Part shown: positions 1 to 11,504 of the stretch, one piece after another | Position numbering within the stretch: the stretch's first letter is position 1 | Layout of the letters: each line of letters opens with the position of its first letter | Source: Anodontia alba | Taxonomy: Eukaryota > Mollusca > Bivalvia > Lucinida > Lucinidae | NCBI GenBank assembly: GCA_964016985.1 | Contig: OZ024826.1 | Coordinates: forward strand, 65,992,563-66,056,562 | Reading direction: 5' to 3' | Length of the DNA stretch: 64,000 bases | The notes under the pieces: generated by a model | Told to the model about the DNA's origin: nothing | The model's input: only the letters and a program-made list of their open reading frames with translations | The model's database searches: none | Translations under genes and position numbers: made by a program

Positions 1-510
1 GAAAGCAACAATATTAAATAGCCTAAAATTGCAAAGGGCCATTACTCTTACAACATTTCACTTAGTTGGTTGAAAATTTAATCAGGTAATTTCCTCCTCA
101 GTCCCAATCAGTATACCACATATCAAGGCTCTAGCTTTAATACTTTTTGAGATATCATGCTAACGAGATTCTAGTGTTATTTTATTAGAAGGGAAATAAC
201 TCTAAAATGAGAGATAATTCGGATAAGAAAAAATGCATTTGAAAGGAGGTTTAATGAACTTCTTACAGATGAAACATGGGTAAATTATTTCGAACCTCAA
301 AGTCAGATAAACAACAAACATTGGTTTAGAAAAGAGGCAATAACGACCAGTTATCACAAAAAAAACTCAAATTTGCAAACGGGTACTTTACACAATTTTC
401 TTCAATTCCAAATACCCAGTGCAGAGCTATTACTGAAACTGTAAAGTTTTACAGGGACCAAGCTCTAAAATCGTACAGTCTTGTTTTTCTCCCTTAAGGA
501 AGTGCTCGCC
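1..510. other. A+T-rich DNA, no gene seen
   Basis: I see no coding sequence here. A stretch of about 40 bp at 108-150 (containing AAGGCTCTAGCTTTAATACT) recurs at 1786-1825, just before a RepA copy, so the two loci share a short direct repeat. Confidence 0.5.
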
Positions 511-513
<3 letters not shown>

Positions 514-559
<46 letters not shown>

Positions 560-568
560 TGTGTGTGT
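514..568. repeat. (TG)n microsatellite
   Basis: A nearly pure TG dinucleotide run with a few TTT interruptions at its right end. On the minus strand it reads as a His-Thr repeat frame, which is only a translation of the microsatellite. Confidence 0.97.
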
Positions 569-668
569 TTAATATCAGTGTGTGTGTTTAATATCAATGC
601 ATGTTTAAACATTAGTTTTAGATATTGCTTCTTTTAAATAAACGTTACGTTGCACCATCAAATAAGAT

Positions 669-1045
669 AGTCCAGGGAGTGCCACAATCACAAGCCGCAG
701 TCCATCCCAGACACCAAGAAGAAGAGAAAACAGACAAAACCAAACAAGCGCAAATCGAACAAACGTACGAAAGGTACTAAGATTAGCTCTCTTCCCCAAG
801 CGAGGTAATCGCAATGCTAAAAGGACTGAAAAACACAAGAACAAAATAATACCAGGCAAGACTTAAAGCAAATCGCCTCATAGAATAAACCACAAAGAAA
901 CAAAGAGAAGACTAACACCGGGACCACCGCCTTAGAACGGTCAGTAGAATAAACCACCAAGGGTTTTAAAGCACTTTTAGAGCTAGCCAACTTCACCCTG
1001 GGCCCCGATGCTACTCTTAATACAGAAGTACTTAAAAATTCAACT
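669..1045 (-). repeat. RepA interspersed repeat, copy 1
   Basis: One of five substantial copies of a ~300-400 bp family recognised by comparing regions of this window (others near 1829, 48427, 51893 and 61683). The shared left end reads AGTCCAGGGAGTGCCACAAT. The right part contains 'gctagccaacttcaccctg'. The minus strand has an open hydrophobic frame (605-859) that recurs in other copies. No Pol III A/B boxes are convincing, so I leave the class open. Confidence 0.8.
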
Positions 1046-1689
1046 GTTCTCCAACTGTAACATTGAAATGGTACTTATAAATCTTTAACGTCATTCATTT
1101 GGAATCCTGCTAAAGAGTCATCCAAAGCACTATAAGAATTAAAATCGCACGGCAGCGTAGCTCGCTAGAACAGCAGCTTTGTTACAAATGCTGTAATCAT
1201 AATTAAGTTAAAAGGTAAAGGTAAAATTTCTCTTAGTGTGACATTTATCTGACTGTCACTGAGGGAGGGAAGTGTCTGTAAAGGATACATCTTTGAACAA
1301 GTATTTTGCACCAGTATTTTGCAACAATCTAAGTACGAATTTGATACATGTACATACATGCATTAAAGGGACACGGAAGTATTTAGAAAACGTTAAGCAA
1401 AACGTCTAAGATAAACTTCCTATGTCAATGACCTCGATATCATGACATGAGAGTGTCATTACTAGATATAATTTTAACCTGTAACTAACAGCAGTCCAAG
1501 TATCAATACATCAAGGCATTTGGGCGATATTGCGTTTCCGAAAAAAAGAGTAAAATTTCTTGTCCACGACCTTGACCTAAACGAATTCTGAGTGGAGTGT
1601 GGATGCAATGAGCTAGATAAGGTACAGAATCGAAACCAGTCCCTGTATCAACTAAATTTAATTACACAGTTGTGATCTTTATAGCTGTA
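1046..1689. other. Unassigned noncoding DNA
   Basis: No recognisable gene, repeat or structured RNA was seen. Confidence 0.4.
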
Positions 1690-1785
1690 TATAAGTGAAG
1701 ATACCCGGGTACGCAACAATCACGAAGCACAGACACCCCGAGGCACCAAAAGAAAGAGAGATGGGGAACAAACAATAACAAAACA
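1690..1785 (-). repeat. RepA-related degenerate fragment
   Basis: It resembles the reverse complement of 61080-61150, with shared pieces such as CACAATCACGAA-like and ACCAAAAGAAAGAGAGATG-like strings. It appears to be a divergent RepA subfamily, also seen at 7268-7480, 25535-25745, 56900-57015 and 60945-61160. Confidence 0.5.
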
Positions 1786-1828
1786 ATCAGTATACCAAAT
1801 ATCAAGGCTCTAGCTTTAATACTACATA

Positions 1829-2135
1829 TGGAAAAAAAGTAAGAGAAAAGTCCAGGGAGTGCCACAATCACAAACCGCAGCCCTTCCCAGACACTAAGAG
1901 GAAGAGGAAACCGACAAATCCAAACAAGCACAAATCGAACAAACGTACGAAAAGCACTAAGATTAGCTCACTCTTCCCCAAGCGAAGTAATCGCAATGCT
2001 AAAAGGACTGAAAAACACAAGAACAAAATAACACAAGGTAAGACATAAAACAAATCGCCTCGTAGAATAAACCACAAAGCAACAAAGAGTAAGACTAGCA
2101 CATTTAGAACGGTCAGTAGAGTAAACCACCGACGC
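1829..2135 (-). repeat. RepA interspersed repeat, copy 2
   Basis: It starts after a short A run, as the 48427 and 51893 copies do, and continues with the family core (AGTCCAGGGAGTGCCACAAT, then CCCCAAGCGAAGTAATCGCA). A minus-strand 89-codon hydrophobic frame at 1868-2137 matches the length and much of the sequence of the frame at 48458-48727. RepA-like sequence continues to about 2260 in more diverged form. Confidence 0.8.
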
Positions 2136-2346
2136 ACTTACAAAGAAGCACTGCAATAGGAGAACTGCCTTGGAATGGTCAGTAGAAAAACAACCTACCG
2201 GGGGATTTAACCAGTTTTACTCGCTCGAAGCTTGACTGTTTCACTGATGAGATAGAGAACCCCTATGGAGACCTAAGATATGTTTTAATTTGCATGAGAA
2301 TTAAGGACGAGGTTTCGCAGTTAATATTTTAGAGAATCAGAATAAG

Positions 2347-3445
2347 CTTCCTACGTTGTATTGGTTACCAAAAGTCCATAACAGACCATATAATACACGC
2401 TTTATTGCAAATACTAGGTCATGAACTACGACTGAACTCAAAAACTTATTAAGATCTTGTCTTACTACAATTAAAAAGCATGTAGTTAAATACTATGAGA
2501 CAATATTTGAAGGACCAGATAAAAATCGTTTTTGGTCTATAAAAATTCCGGTGTGGTTTTTAAACTTAAATCTAGATATTTCCATGCGTTTAGTTTTTCT
2601 CTACATATGATTTTCCACGCTGCAGAAAGCACTGTCGCATAAGCTAATTAAAGATGAACTTCTTGATTTGATTGAAAGAACATTCTAAAGAGAAAATTCT
2701 CTTTAACTTGCAGATAATGAGAAACTGATTTTTGTTTACCTGTGAGGACCACAAACATTATACGTTGTCTTATCAGAAGGTTTGAGAGGCGTTTTCCTTT
2801 CTTCTTGAAAATATATTTGGTTTGGTACTAAATTATACTAACTAATTATTGGTATACCTACGGGTACAAATCGTGCCCCCTTATTTCAGATTATTGTTAC
2901 GAAAGAGACTTTATATTGCCGCTTTCTCACGAAAATTAGGCCAACTCTATTGAAGTATTCAATTCAACGTCTCCATATTTAAATGACTTTCTAAAATATT
3001 ATTACGAATATTTTGAACATATGATTGATAATATTTATCCAGAAGAACTACAGTCAAATAAAACTAATACCGCTGACACCGAAACACCGTTTCTGGAGAC
3101 AAATTTATCAATATCTAATGACACATAATATCTACCTAAATTTATGATAATCTCATCTAAAACTGACTGATTTTGATCATGTAAATTGTCCATTTTTGGA
3201 TGACGATGTGCTACATCCTATGGTATCTGTATTTCTCAGTTAATTCGTTTTACAAGAGTAACTAGTCAAGTCACTTTAGTACTCGAAATAACATTTTAAA
3301 TGCTAAACTTCTTAAAGACACATATTCCATTGGGTAACATCCTAATAACCTATTTGTAAAATATGCAGGTAACAGATCATACATCTGTGGTGACCTATGG
3401 CTCTCAAACAGGTAGGGACCATATATGGGGAAATCATTTTTGAGC
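2347..3445 (+). pseudogene. Degenerate reverse transcriptase, possibly Penelope-like
   Basis: A conceptual reading with many frameshifts and stops shows, in order: LPTLYWLPKVHNRPY (PKxH motif, near 2347), FSTYDF, LLENIFG, a GIPTGTNRAPL-like block at 2851-2880 that matches the GIPMGTNCAPL motif of some reverse transcriptases, NCPFLDDDV, and LIRFTRV. The PKxH motif ahead of the RT core suggests Penelope-like elements, but that lineage call comes from memory of motifs. The YLDD-type catalytic box is not readable. The copy is dead. Its C-terminal counterparts lie at 6583, 9521, 10447 and 25170. Confidence 0.6.
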
Positions 3446-4160
3446 AGAAGATAAATGGCTAGAAGTATAAAATAAGTTTTTATCGATTTATCCATTTGAA
3501 ACCATTTTGATGCAGTATAGAATTTGAAGATTAAAACGGTTTATAAACAAGTGTATCTTTATTTATATAAAATCACTTAGATAGGTGTTTTTATATTTAT
3601 TTTTAATCAGGAATTAAACATTTAATCCACTATTATTATGAACTGTATAATAGCATCTTTCTGTTCTTGGGTCAACCTCTGTGTTATCTTTTGTGTTGAC
3701 ATTTTCTTTTTCTTTTTTCTGTGTTTCACCAAGAAAATAGAAATTACAATATGGGCTTCTGCAAACTACAAATTATTACCTTTTGAATATGTCGTAACCT
3801 TCAAAATACAACCCAATAAAACTGTATGGTTTTATGACACCTGCTAAACAAATAAATGATATATATTGTAACACACTGTAAAAAATGAAGTTTGAAGTAA
3901 GGTGTGACCAAAACAATATTGTCATCAAATACAAAGACACTTTATGACACTTGTAAAAACAACAACATAAAACCAATCAAAATGTATTATCTGTGTAAAC
4001 CAAGACTTCTTTTCATCATGATCATCATGTTCATCTTTTACCTTATACATAAATAAAAGTAAATAAAAAAATAGATTAAAAAATCTGATTTTCTTTTGTT
4101 TTCTTTTTGACAACTCTAAAAACTAGGAATTCAGAAATTAAGAAATGTTTTATCCATTAT
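3446..4160. other. A+T-rich noncoding DNA
   Basis: No element or gene was recognised. Open frames here are short and of A/T-rich composition. Confidence 0.4.
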
Positions 4161-4856
4161 GTCCACTGATTTTTTTGGGTTCCCGCAATTGCAATGTTCT
4201 AGTGTTCACACCACCTAAAAACAAGATTGCCCTCCCCCATCCAAAATACCTGGTGTATCCGCAAACCCCCACAAAAAGTTTTATGCTTTAGCTTACCCCC
4301 AAATATTACCAATGTTTATCTTTAGCTTACCTCTAAGATATTACCAATTTTTATCTTCACTTCTAGTTTAGGTTATTTCATATATTTAGTGATAGTATTC
4401 GTAATATGCTTTGAAACGCGTCTAGTGTTCACCCCATCTAAAAACAAGATTGCACCCCATAAATACCCGGTGTATTACCCAGGGCAATCTTGTTTTTAGG
4501 TGGTGTGAACACTAGATACTAGCCTCTAGCCTACGAGTATGTAGCCGGTAAATTCAGATGATCCCATCCCCGCCTCTGGATAATGAGGTCAATAAAACTT
4601 CAAAGGTGATTCGGAAAAAACAAAAAAAAAAAAAAAACTATGAGCAAGTACCATCTTAGTTCTGCCCTGAAAAAACAATCTTGAAAGACGAATATAGATA
4701 AAACAAAAAAAAAACAAAAAAAAAAAAACAAACAAAAAAAAAAAAAACAAACAAAAAAAAAGAGAAAGAACACACACACAAAAAAAAAAACAAAACAAAA
4801 ACGTAACAGTGAACAACAACATTGCAATTGTGGGAACCCAAAGCAAACTCTCAGTG
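4161..4856. mobile_element. Nested inverted-repeat (MITE-like) element
   Basis: An inner pair of perfect 35 bp inverted repeats lies at 4199-4233 (CTAGTGTTCACACCACCTAA...) and 4481-4515. A third, imperfect copy in the left orientation lies at 4422-4453, so 4422-4515 can fold as a hairpin. Outside these, 4174-4197 (TTTGGGTTCCCGCAATTGCA...) is inverted at 4819-4842 with one visible difference, and weaker pairing continues to 4161/4856. The interior carries no coding sequence. I infer one fold-back element nested in, or rearranged within, another. Target duplications are not clear. Confidence 0.75.
4619..4800. repeat. A-rich low-complexity tract
   Basis: A runs interrupted by C, partly as (CAAA)n. 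Phe/Cys-rich frames on the minus strand are translations of this tract and not genes. Confidence 0.9.
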
Positions 4857-4859
4857 GTC

Positions 4860-5895
4860 AAAATGAATAAACATGTCTTAATTAGTTGTTGAGTTTGCTT
4901 GAAAGTCTTCTAGCTCATCAACTAACTGTAATTGGCAACGATTAACAGTAAGCCTGAACTCGGTACAAAATAATCATAATATGCACAGATCAAACGAATT
5001 ACAACATCTGAGGCTAAATAAACCGTCGCTTTTACAGACAACGATGCAAATAATTTGTTTTCAAATGTAGTATGGAGTGACATAGACCTGCTAAGAAAGT
5101 ATTGCCGTCGATTGTTCTGACCGGCGATCGAACCAGAAACCCTTAAATCCCAAATCTAGCATCTTCATCACATGCCAAAATGTCAGAAAAAGCTAGACTT
5201 GTCAAACAGGCACGCTATGATCTTGCAAATATATTATCATTTGTACTTCACTTTACCGCATTTCTACACATTCATCGAGTTTCTAAAGCTTAACCGGGTT
5301 CTCAAATGCTTTACCATAGAAAAATGATATAAGGTTATGCGCCATTATGAAACGCAAAATGGCCTTTTTGTTTTCTACAGAAGCGAATAATAACCTCTGA
5401 TATATGAATTGATGCTCCATTCGGTCAAATAAGCTTGAAATCCAGTATTTCATTAGCCTTGTCGAGAAAACCTTTTTTCACCATGACTTTCTGCATCTGA
5501 TGATTTCACGACACCTTACATATCATAGGTAGACCATCTGTTATTGTAGTAAATTGCTGGCATTTACAAACGGTGTGCTTTTCTCCTTTGGTCATCGAAT
5601 TCATAACCAGACAATCTAATGCTTAACCAGCAAAACTAGGCAGATCAGCACTTCTTCGCAGAAAAAAATCCAAAACCTGTTAAATTTCATTTCAGACAAT
5701 TGCGGGGCTATTGAATAGGTGTGAAAACACAAACAAAGTCATTATACACTATGATTCTGGAGATTGAAGATGTTTGCATTAAATACTATGTTATTTCCGA
5801 ATCAACAGTGCACTGCTTATCAGGTTGGCTAAAAATGGTTCCGTAGAACAAGCTTCGTGTGTTCTTGGAGACGTGGAGGTGAAATCAGACCCGAT
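4860..5895. other. Noncoding DNA, possible old SINE head
   Basis: No gene was seen. On the minus strand around 5113-5190 there is a B-box-like GGTTCGATCG and, upstream of it, an A-box-like TGGCATGTGATG. Together they could be the worn tRNA-like head of a SINE, but no cloverleaf can be drawn. Confidence 0.3.
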
Positions 5896-5899
5896 TTAT

Positions 5900-6380
5900 A
5901 GCTGTAAGTTTTGTTATTATTTATATAGATCTTATGCGTAACCAGCCATTTTCGACCCTTCCCGTGGCGACTTTTCGACAATGCTGCATTAACAACCAAA
6001 ATATCCATAACACAAATAACCACATGTGTCTATCGTATGTGCGTGATGATATGTTGAACTTCTAGCAAAGCGCAAAATTAAATAAAGGACAAAAACACCA
6101 CGAATTACCACGTGTTTTCTATGCCTTTCGGTACATCTTCAGCATGCGAAAAATAATTCAGCCAATATGCGTGAAGTAGGTGGTCTGAGGTTTACTCCAC
6201 AGACGCCAATATCAATGGACAGTTGAATGTAATTCCCAGTTTTTTTAATAATTTCTTCAAAACATTTATATCGCTCATGAAACACAGGAAATGCAAAGTT
6301 TGTTTACCTTTTTGAGTCATCTTATCCCTAACCGGATGTCGATCTAATTGATTCACGTTCTTAACCGGTGGTTACGCATT
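5900..6380 (+). mobile_element. TIR element of ~448 bp, copy 1
   Basis: The element runs from ATGCGTAACCA at 5934 to TGGTTACGCATT at 6369-6380, a ~12 bp terminal inverted repeat. The body matches the reverse complement of 43843-44294 over its whole length, including TCGACCCTTCCCGTG and GACAGACGCC-like stretches. Homology extends left of the TIR through a 33 bp spacer (5900-5932) that also sits between the two arms of the fold-back copy at 44 kb, so the true element is probably larger. No coding sequence. Confidence 0.75.
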
Positions 6381-6582
6381 CATTCCTTTGGTAGGCGTGT
6401 TTCTGGCCCCACCTAAATAGACTTCAGACAGTGATAATCACTTCATAATCACTTAGATAAGACTAGCCTTTGATGTGAGCCATCACTATCAGGGCTGTAT
6501 ATTGCATGCAATCATGATGGACTACCCCAGCCAAGAGGCACAGAATATGTGTCTTTAAGCAAGAATACCATTATCATAAACC

Positions 6583-6700
6583 ACGTAAACTATTTTATAA
6601 GTTTTATCACCGTCATTCTGAATTAATGTCCAAATATAACGTTGGTTTGAAAACAATTCTGCAAGAAGGTCTGTCTCAACTTGAATTGTTTTGTTGCCCA
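6583..6700 (+). pseudogene. Retroelement C-terminal fragment
   Basis: A short reading frame gives FYHRHSELMSKYNVGLKT then a LQEGLSQLEL-like string. It aligns by eye with FYRRHSALVEKYNISLKT at 9521-9679, so it is another truncated piece of the same retroelement family. Nothing of the RT core is present. Confidence 0.65.
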
Positions 6701-7107
6701 TAATGAATCATAGACGACTTGAAATCCTTCACGCGTGGACCGACCAAATATATACTTTTTACCACGGTGGAAGCTGGGGGTGAGATTTAGGATCCCGTAA
6801 AGCAGGAAGAATATTAAATTGACAACTGGGAAATAAAAATATCGCTGCAGATGTTTGCAGATGTTACATCGGTTATATCGGGTGTATCTGAATGAGCTGA
6901 AAATATTTTCAAAACAATCAGGATTGAAAACTAACTTAGATAAAACAAAGCAATATGAATAGGATCAAAGCCAGGTTGGAATATAAAGACAAAATGGAAA
7001 GAATAAAGGGGTGCTATGAAATTTAAGATTCCTGTTGTTGTATTACTGACATGTATTTTAGATACATTTAATTTGTAACAAGACAGAAAAAAGTACAATA
7101 ATTTGGA

Positions 7108-7262
7108 TAGTTTGGAGTTTAACGGCTCAGTCAACACTATAAAGATCATGTCGAGCCAGTCATTCTACCTAACCACAATTTTTGGGGGCAGGTTTAGTCC
7201 TCTTAGCGGTTAACCAGTACTTGTGCACGTTATTTTGCCAATAAACAGTGGAATAGAAAATA
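7108..7262 (-). repeat. SINE-1 fragment
   Basis: It matches the middle and 3' part of the SINE at 62190-62472 in reverse orientation, with shared elements TTAACCAGTACTTGTGCAC, GACTAAACCTGCC and ACATGACC-like. The tRNA-like head is absent. Confidence 0.65.
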
Positions 7263-7267
7263 TTAGT

Positions 7268-7480
7268 AAAGATACACAGGAAATGCCACAATCATAAAAA
7301 ATACAAAAGAAGGAGAGAAAAAGGAGCAAATAATGACAAAACAAACGCCACATACCCACAAACAAAAAAGAATTGCAACAGAGAAACCGCCTTGGAATTG
7401 TCAGTAGGAAAACTGCTGCGAGGCTTAAAACAGTTTTACTCAGGTGAAACCTTAACTGTTTTCACCTTGAGGCTTACATT
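7268..7480 (-). repeat. RepA-related fragment
   Basis: It shares GGAAATGCCACAATCA and the terminal 'gtcagtagg...cttaaaacagttttactc' block with the RepA-related copies at 60945 and 25535, which lie in the opposite orientation. Diverged and noncoding. Confidence 0.55.
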
Positions 7481-8695
7481 ATCAAAATAACATGTGCCTC
7501 TGTTCACACAGTTGCTACACTCTCTTCCAAACTCTGATGATAAAAAATTGCAGGGACTTAACAATATGCACTGTGATTTCCTTTGCAAGGAGAAGACAAA
7601 GATAAAATAGTTGATAAAGATCAGGCAGAATTTATTACAACTAGTGGTACAGGGGAAATATTCGGTTGATAAGTTGTTGCAAAACAGTATTGTGAAAGGG
7701 GTTTAAGAATGATAACTTTTAAGCCTGTGCTGAAGCTCTTAAAATAACTCGAATAAGAAGAACTTTACAAAATAACAATGGCCAGCAATCAGTAATAAAA
7801 ATATATGGATCAGACTACTAAAAATGATCTTTCGAAATGTTCATAAAGCGTTACTAAAATTAGAGCATATAACCCACAAAGATGTAGATACACAGAAAAT
7901 CTATCACACTCCGTCTTTATAATAAGCATCTAATCATTGGTGGGAGAAGCTCATTAAATAAAACATGCTTTTATAAAATTGATTTGTAAATGATTTAATA
8001 AGTGAAATTAACATTTTCTAAGAATATGTAAGATTTGTCGATGTAACTGTGCCAGAATAAATTTCAGGAGTTGTACAGTGTGTCAAAAATGCTGAAAGAT
8101 ATGAAAACCAAACCCACGCAAAATACATGTATACTATTGTACACTACAGAATTGTTTTTGTTTCTCTTAAAACAGATGGATTCCCGAATAGTGCAAAATA
8201 TGTGTTATTGTTTCCCCCAAAGTGTCTGCACACTTGACTTTAAATCAAATTGAATTTATTTAGAAAATTATTTGTTATTAATGCATGATGATTTATACAA
8301 GTTTGAAACCATCTTAACTTTGCAAAATTATCTGAAATTCGTAGTGGCTGGTATATATTCCCAAGCGTAATCATACAACTGATTTCATTTATGTTTTTCT
8401 GATGAGGTTTCATTGTATTTATTTAATATGTGATAAGAGAAGGTAGCCAGTAGATCTGATGCAGGTCCAAATAATAAACATATATTCTGTCCGTATTCGG
8501 TTCGCATAAGAGTCCTTTACCTCACCAGTGAAACATAAAATGTGAAACTCATATAATCGCAAAAACGGTAATGAAACAAGAGGCTCATGGGCCACGATTC
8601 GCTCACCTGATAAAAACAGCTATTGCATATCTGCAAATGCCATGCAACTTCTTCCAGTATTGCCACAGCAACTAGGACACAAATTTGACCATACC
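7481..8695. other. A+T-rich noncoding DNA
   Basis: No gene or element was recognised. A short 'ttcggttcgcataa' piece near 8498 matches the far end of RepA. Confidence 0.4.
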
Positions 8696-8699
8696 GTAA

Positions 8700-9455
8700 A
8701 AAGGTCAAAGCTCATCCTAGTATCATCATTTGAACAAACTTAGTATACTTTGAATCCCCGATCTGTATACCAAGATTCAGCCTCAAAGCTTTCTTAGTTC
8801 TGGAGAAGGAGATTTTTTAAGTGTTTTACCATATATGCAGGGCAACCATCTTATTCAATGGCGCGGACCCATTTGAATAAATTGTCAACATCCTTTCGAC
8901 TAAAGCCCCATGTGAAATCAGGTGAAAATTGTTCAAGCGGTTTCAGAAAAGAAGACATTTAAAGATTTTACGATTTTATACATGTACGTAGCAAAGGGGC
9001 AAGGACAGATAACCCCCAAAAATTTTGACGGTGGCTAATAAAACAGTTTAACTTCTTTAATCATACATTGTAACTTAGTCACATTAGTCTTTAATACATA
9101 TATTGAGAAAATGATTTTCCAACATTTTCCTCATACAAATGTATGGGTGAGCAAATTTGAACCTGCCTTTAAAAAGTCATAGGTCAGCCTACGACCATCA
9201 TTTGAACAAACTTGGTAGACCTTGAGTCCCCAATGCTATATACCAAGATTCAGCCTCAAAGCTTTCCTGGTTTTGGAGAAGAAGATTTTTAAGTGTTTTT
9301 ACCATATATGGGCATGGTGGCCATCTTGTTCAGTGGCGCGCAACTATTTTGAAAAAAAAAAGTCAATATCCTTTCGACAGAAGGCTCAGTAAGAAATCTG
9401 GTGAAAATTGCTCAAGCGATTTCAGAGACGAAGACATTAAAAATTACACACTTTT
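8700..9455. repeat. Two spaced direct copies of a ~265 bp repeat
   Basis: Copies lie at about 8702-8965 and 9178-9440 in the same orientation, about 475 bp apart. Both read ATCATTTGAACAAACTT, a CCAAGATTCAGCCTCAAAGC block, then TCCTTTCGAC and CAAGCG-TTTCAGA. Noncoding. I infer a local duplication or two insertions of one family. Confidence 0.75.
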
Positions 9456-9520
9456 ATAAGTAAGTAAGTAACGATTTTATTTTTTAGGGTTACCGTAATA
9501 AAGCCCCTACTGCCAAACAT

Positions 9521-9878
9521 CTTAGGCAGGGCTATCATTATTTAAAACTTCGTAAGGCGTTTTCGAAATTTTATCGCAGACATAGTGCCTTGGTAGAAAA
9601 ATATAACATCAGTCTGAAAACACTTCCGCAACAAGGTATATCGGAACTAGAATTTTACGGTGACTTAGTACAGATTTAGAAAAATTGTGAGAAAATATAA
9701 CTTTTCGGAGCAATTCAGAAAATTGATTAACCATAATAAAAGAATTGGCTATAGCCTGTATAATATGCGGCAGACTGCATGCCTAGTTTGCAACCTAATC
9801 TTTATTGATGGCTGTGCTTCACTCTTTAATTGCACGACGACGGTTCGGGCCTCAGACTCAATGACGGCCTCTTCGTAA
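9521..9878 (+). pseudogene. Retroelement C-terminal fragment
   Basis: One frame reads LRQGYHYLKLRKAFSKFYRR... to a stop at 9677. A frame change is then needed to continue as FSEQFRKLI...KRIGYS...MRQTACLVC...ASLFNC...RASDSM. This is the C-terminal region of the same retroelement family as 2347-3445 and 10447-10764. It carries no reverse-transcriptase core and is dead. Confidence 0.65.
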
Positions 9879-10420
9879 AACTTTAACCAGTGGGTTGGGG
9901 CTTGAAGATATGTCTTTGATCTGCAGCCAAAACACAACAGACATTGATAGCCAGGCGCAAACCTTCAGAAACAGATGGAGGAGAGAGCTGTCATTTGGTC
10001 TGAGGACCGGACATCTTGCAATTAAAGAAGGAAATAGTTACACATATGTACCTACCATAAATGGTTAGCAACCACGTATGCAGATTGCTGCAGAATATCC
10101 AAGTTGTAATCTGTCTTTTTGTAGTGACTGACAATCTTTTTAAATTGTTTAGAAAAATCAGTTTTGCCGACTTTTTTTCTGAAAGTTAAAAGTGGCTTAG
10201 CCGTCATAAAATTCACGTTCAGAGAGACCTTTTTTCAGAATCTGGTAGTGACATCTAAACAAAAGAGAGAGAAGACTTGGCGAACTTCATAGCCCAATAT
10301 ATAGGTGCCTATTACGGCTAATACACTGTAACATAATATCTGTACCATTAAGTACTGACATAGGTATCAATCATTTGAGAAGCTACTGTTGTGGAAATCC
10401 ACAATATTAGTTTTATGAAT
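9879..10420. other. Unassigned noncoding DNA
   Basis: No gene or repeat was recognised. Its right edge carries the left copy of the 24 bp duplication described in the next entry. Confidence 0.4.
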
Positions 10421-11018
10421 ATCTCCAATTCCTAAATTAACTTATCTAGGCTTTACGACAAACGGGATGACTTCAATTTTCCCATCGTTAACTTTCCTTT
10501 CCTGAGCAGTAATATCCCTTCTGCACCAGCATACGGCGTTTACGTTTCACAGTTAATCCGTTATGCCAGAACTTGTTCAAATTATCAGGACTTCATGGAG
10601 CGTGGGAAAGTGCTCACTCAAAAGTTGTTGAGCCAGGGGTATCAAAAAACCAAACTGGTAGCAACACTTAAGAAGTTCTATGGGAGACATCATGATCTAG
10701 TCAATCCCTACAATGTGGCAGTTTCCAGAATTGTTTCTGATGTTTTTGCCAGTGACGCGCCATAAGTAGACTTCCCAAATCCCGGACATACGCTTCTACC
10801 GATATTTCCTTCGTTCAGGCCCATGGGCATGGTGGGCGAAGCTTGCTTACCAAGTAATGCTTACTATCCGCGGACGCCTGATTACACCCTTTGTTCTGGG
10901 GTCCATGTCTGTTGGTCTGAACATTCTGATTCGTCATTCGTTTATGGATGAATGATTTTGAATTACGGCTTTGGTACCATGACCGCAACTACTTATCTCC
11001 AATTCCTAAATTAACTTA
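10421..11018 (+). mobile_element. 5'-truncated retroelement with 24 bp target-site duplications
   Basis: A perfect 24 bp direct repeat (starting ATCTCCAATTCCTAAATTAA) lies at 10421-10444 and 10995-11018. The 550 bp between holds a partial C-terminal ORF (10447-10764) and then a 3' untranslated segment (10765-10994). That segment contains GGGCATGGTGGGCGAAGC, GACGCCTGATTACACCC and GGGGTCCATGTCTG. The same 3' segment recurs alone at 13262-13410, 15000-15115 and, inverted, 61465-61640. I infer target-primed insertion with 5' truncation, and that the solitary copies are 3' tails of this family. Confidence 0.85.
10447..10764 (+). CDS. Partial ORF: C-terminal region of a reverse-transcriptase retroelement
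   Basis: An open frame of about 105 codons with no start of its own, ending at TAA 10762-10764. It reads RLYDKRDDFNFPIVNFPFL, then PAYGVYVSQLIRYARTC, then GYQKTKLVATLKKFYGRHHD and a final VSRIVSDVF. This block follows the RT domain in the family, compare NCPFLDDDV...LIRF in the 2.3 kb relic. No GIY-YIG nuclease follows. The frame is unbroken, so this copy is younger than its relatives at 2347, 6583, 9521 and 25170. Function of the block is unknown to me. Confidence 0.7.
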
Positions 11019-11500
11019 CCTTTATAGGCATGTTTCTTAATTAAGTTCCATTTATTGCTTATCTTTAGTTTACACGTCGACGTCACTAGACATTAAGCTT
11101 AAGGACGTCAACGTCGTTGTCAGGTAGAATGACGTTAGAAACAGTAAAGAGAGCATAGCAGAAAAGAACAGCAAAGATGAAATGAACATTTAGAAGTCAT
11201 ACAGACTAGTACAGGATTACTACTATTTGCAGTGACTAGTAATAGTGAATATTATTAGCAGGGACTTACCATTGGCAAGGGCTGTGCAGATAAGGTCTTA
11301 TAGCATTACGGTTTTACCATATACATTATACTATCAATGTGGAAAATAGATAATACACCTGGACATTCATTGTATTCATCCTTTGAGTTCACCATATTGT
11401 GGCAGTCCAATACATACATGAACAAGCAAATTCCGTTGGGAGTTTTGTCAAGTTGTCTATCATAGGCCTCCCCTTCACACTGGACACACCTGGTCCAAGA
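11019..11500. other. Unassigned noncoding DNA
   Basis: No gene or element was recognised. Confidence 0.4.
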
Positions 11501-11504
11501 TGCC

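Noticed and set aside
430..612. His-Thr-rich 60-codon minus-strand ORF
   Set aside because: It is a translation of the (TG)n microsatellite.
4589..4861. Three overlapping Phe/Cys-rich minus-strand ORFs
   Set aside because: They translate an A-rich low-complexity tract and have no domain.
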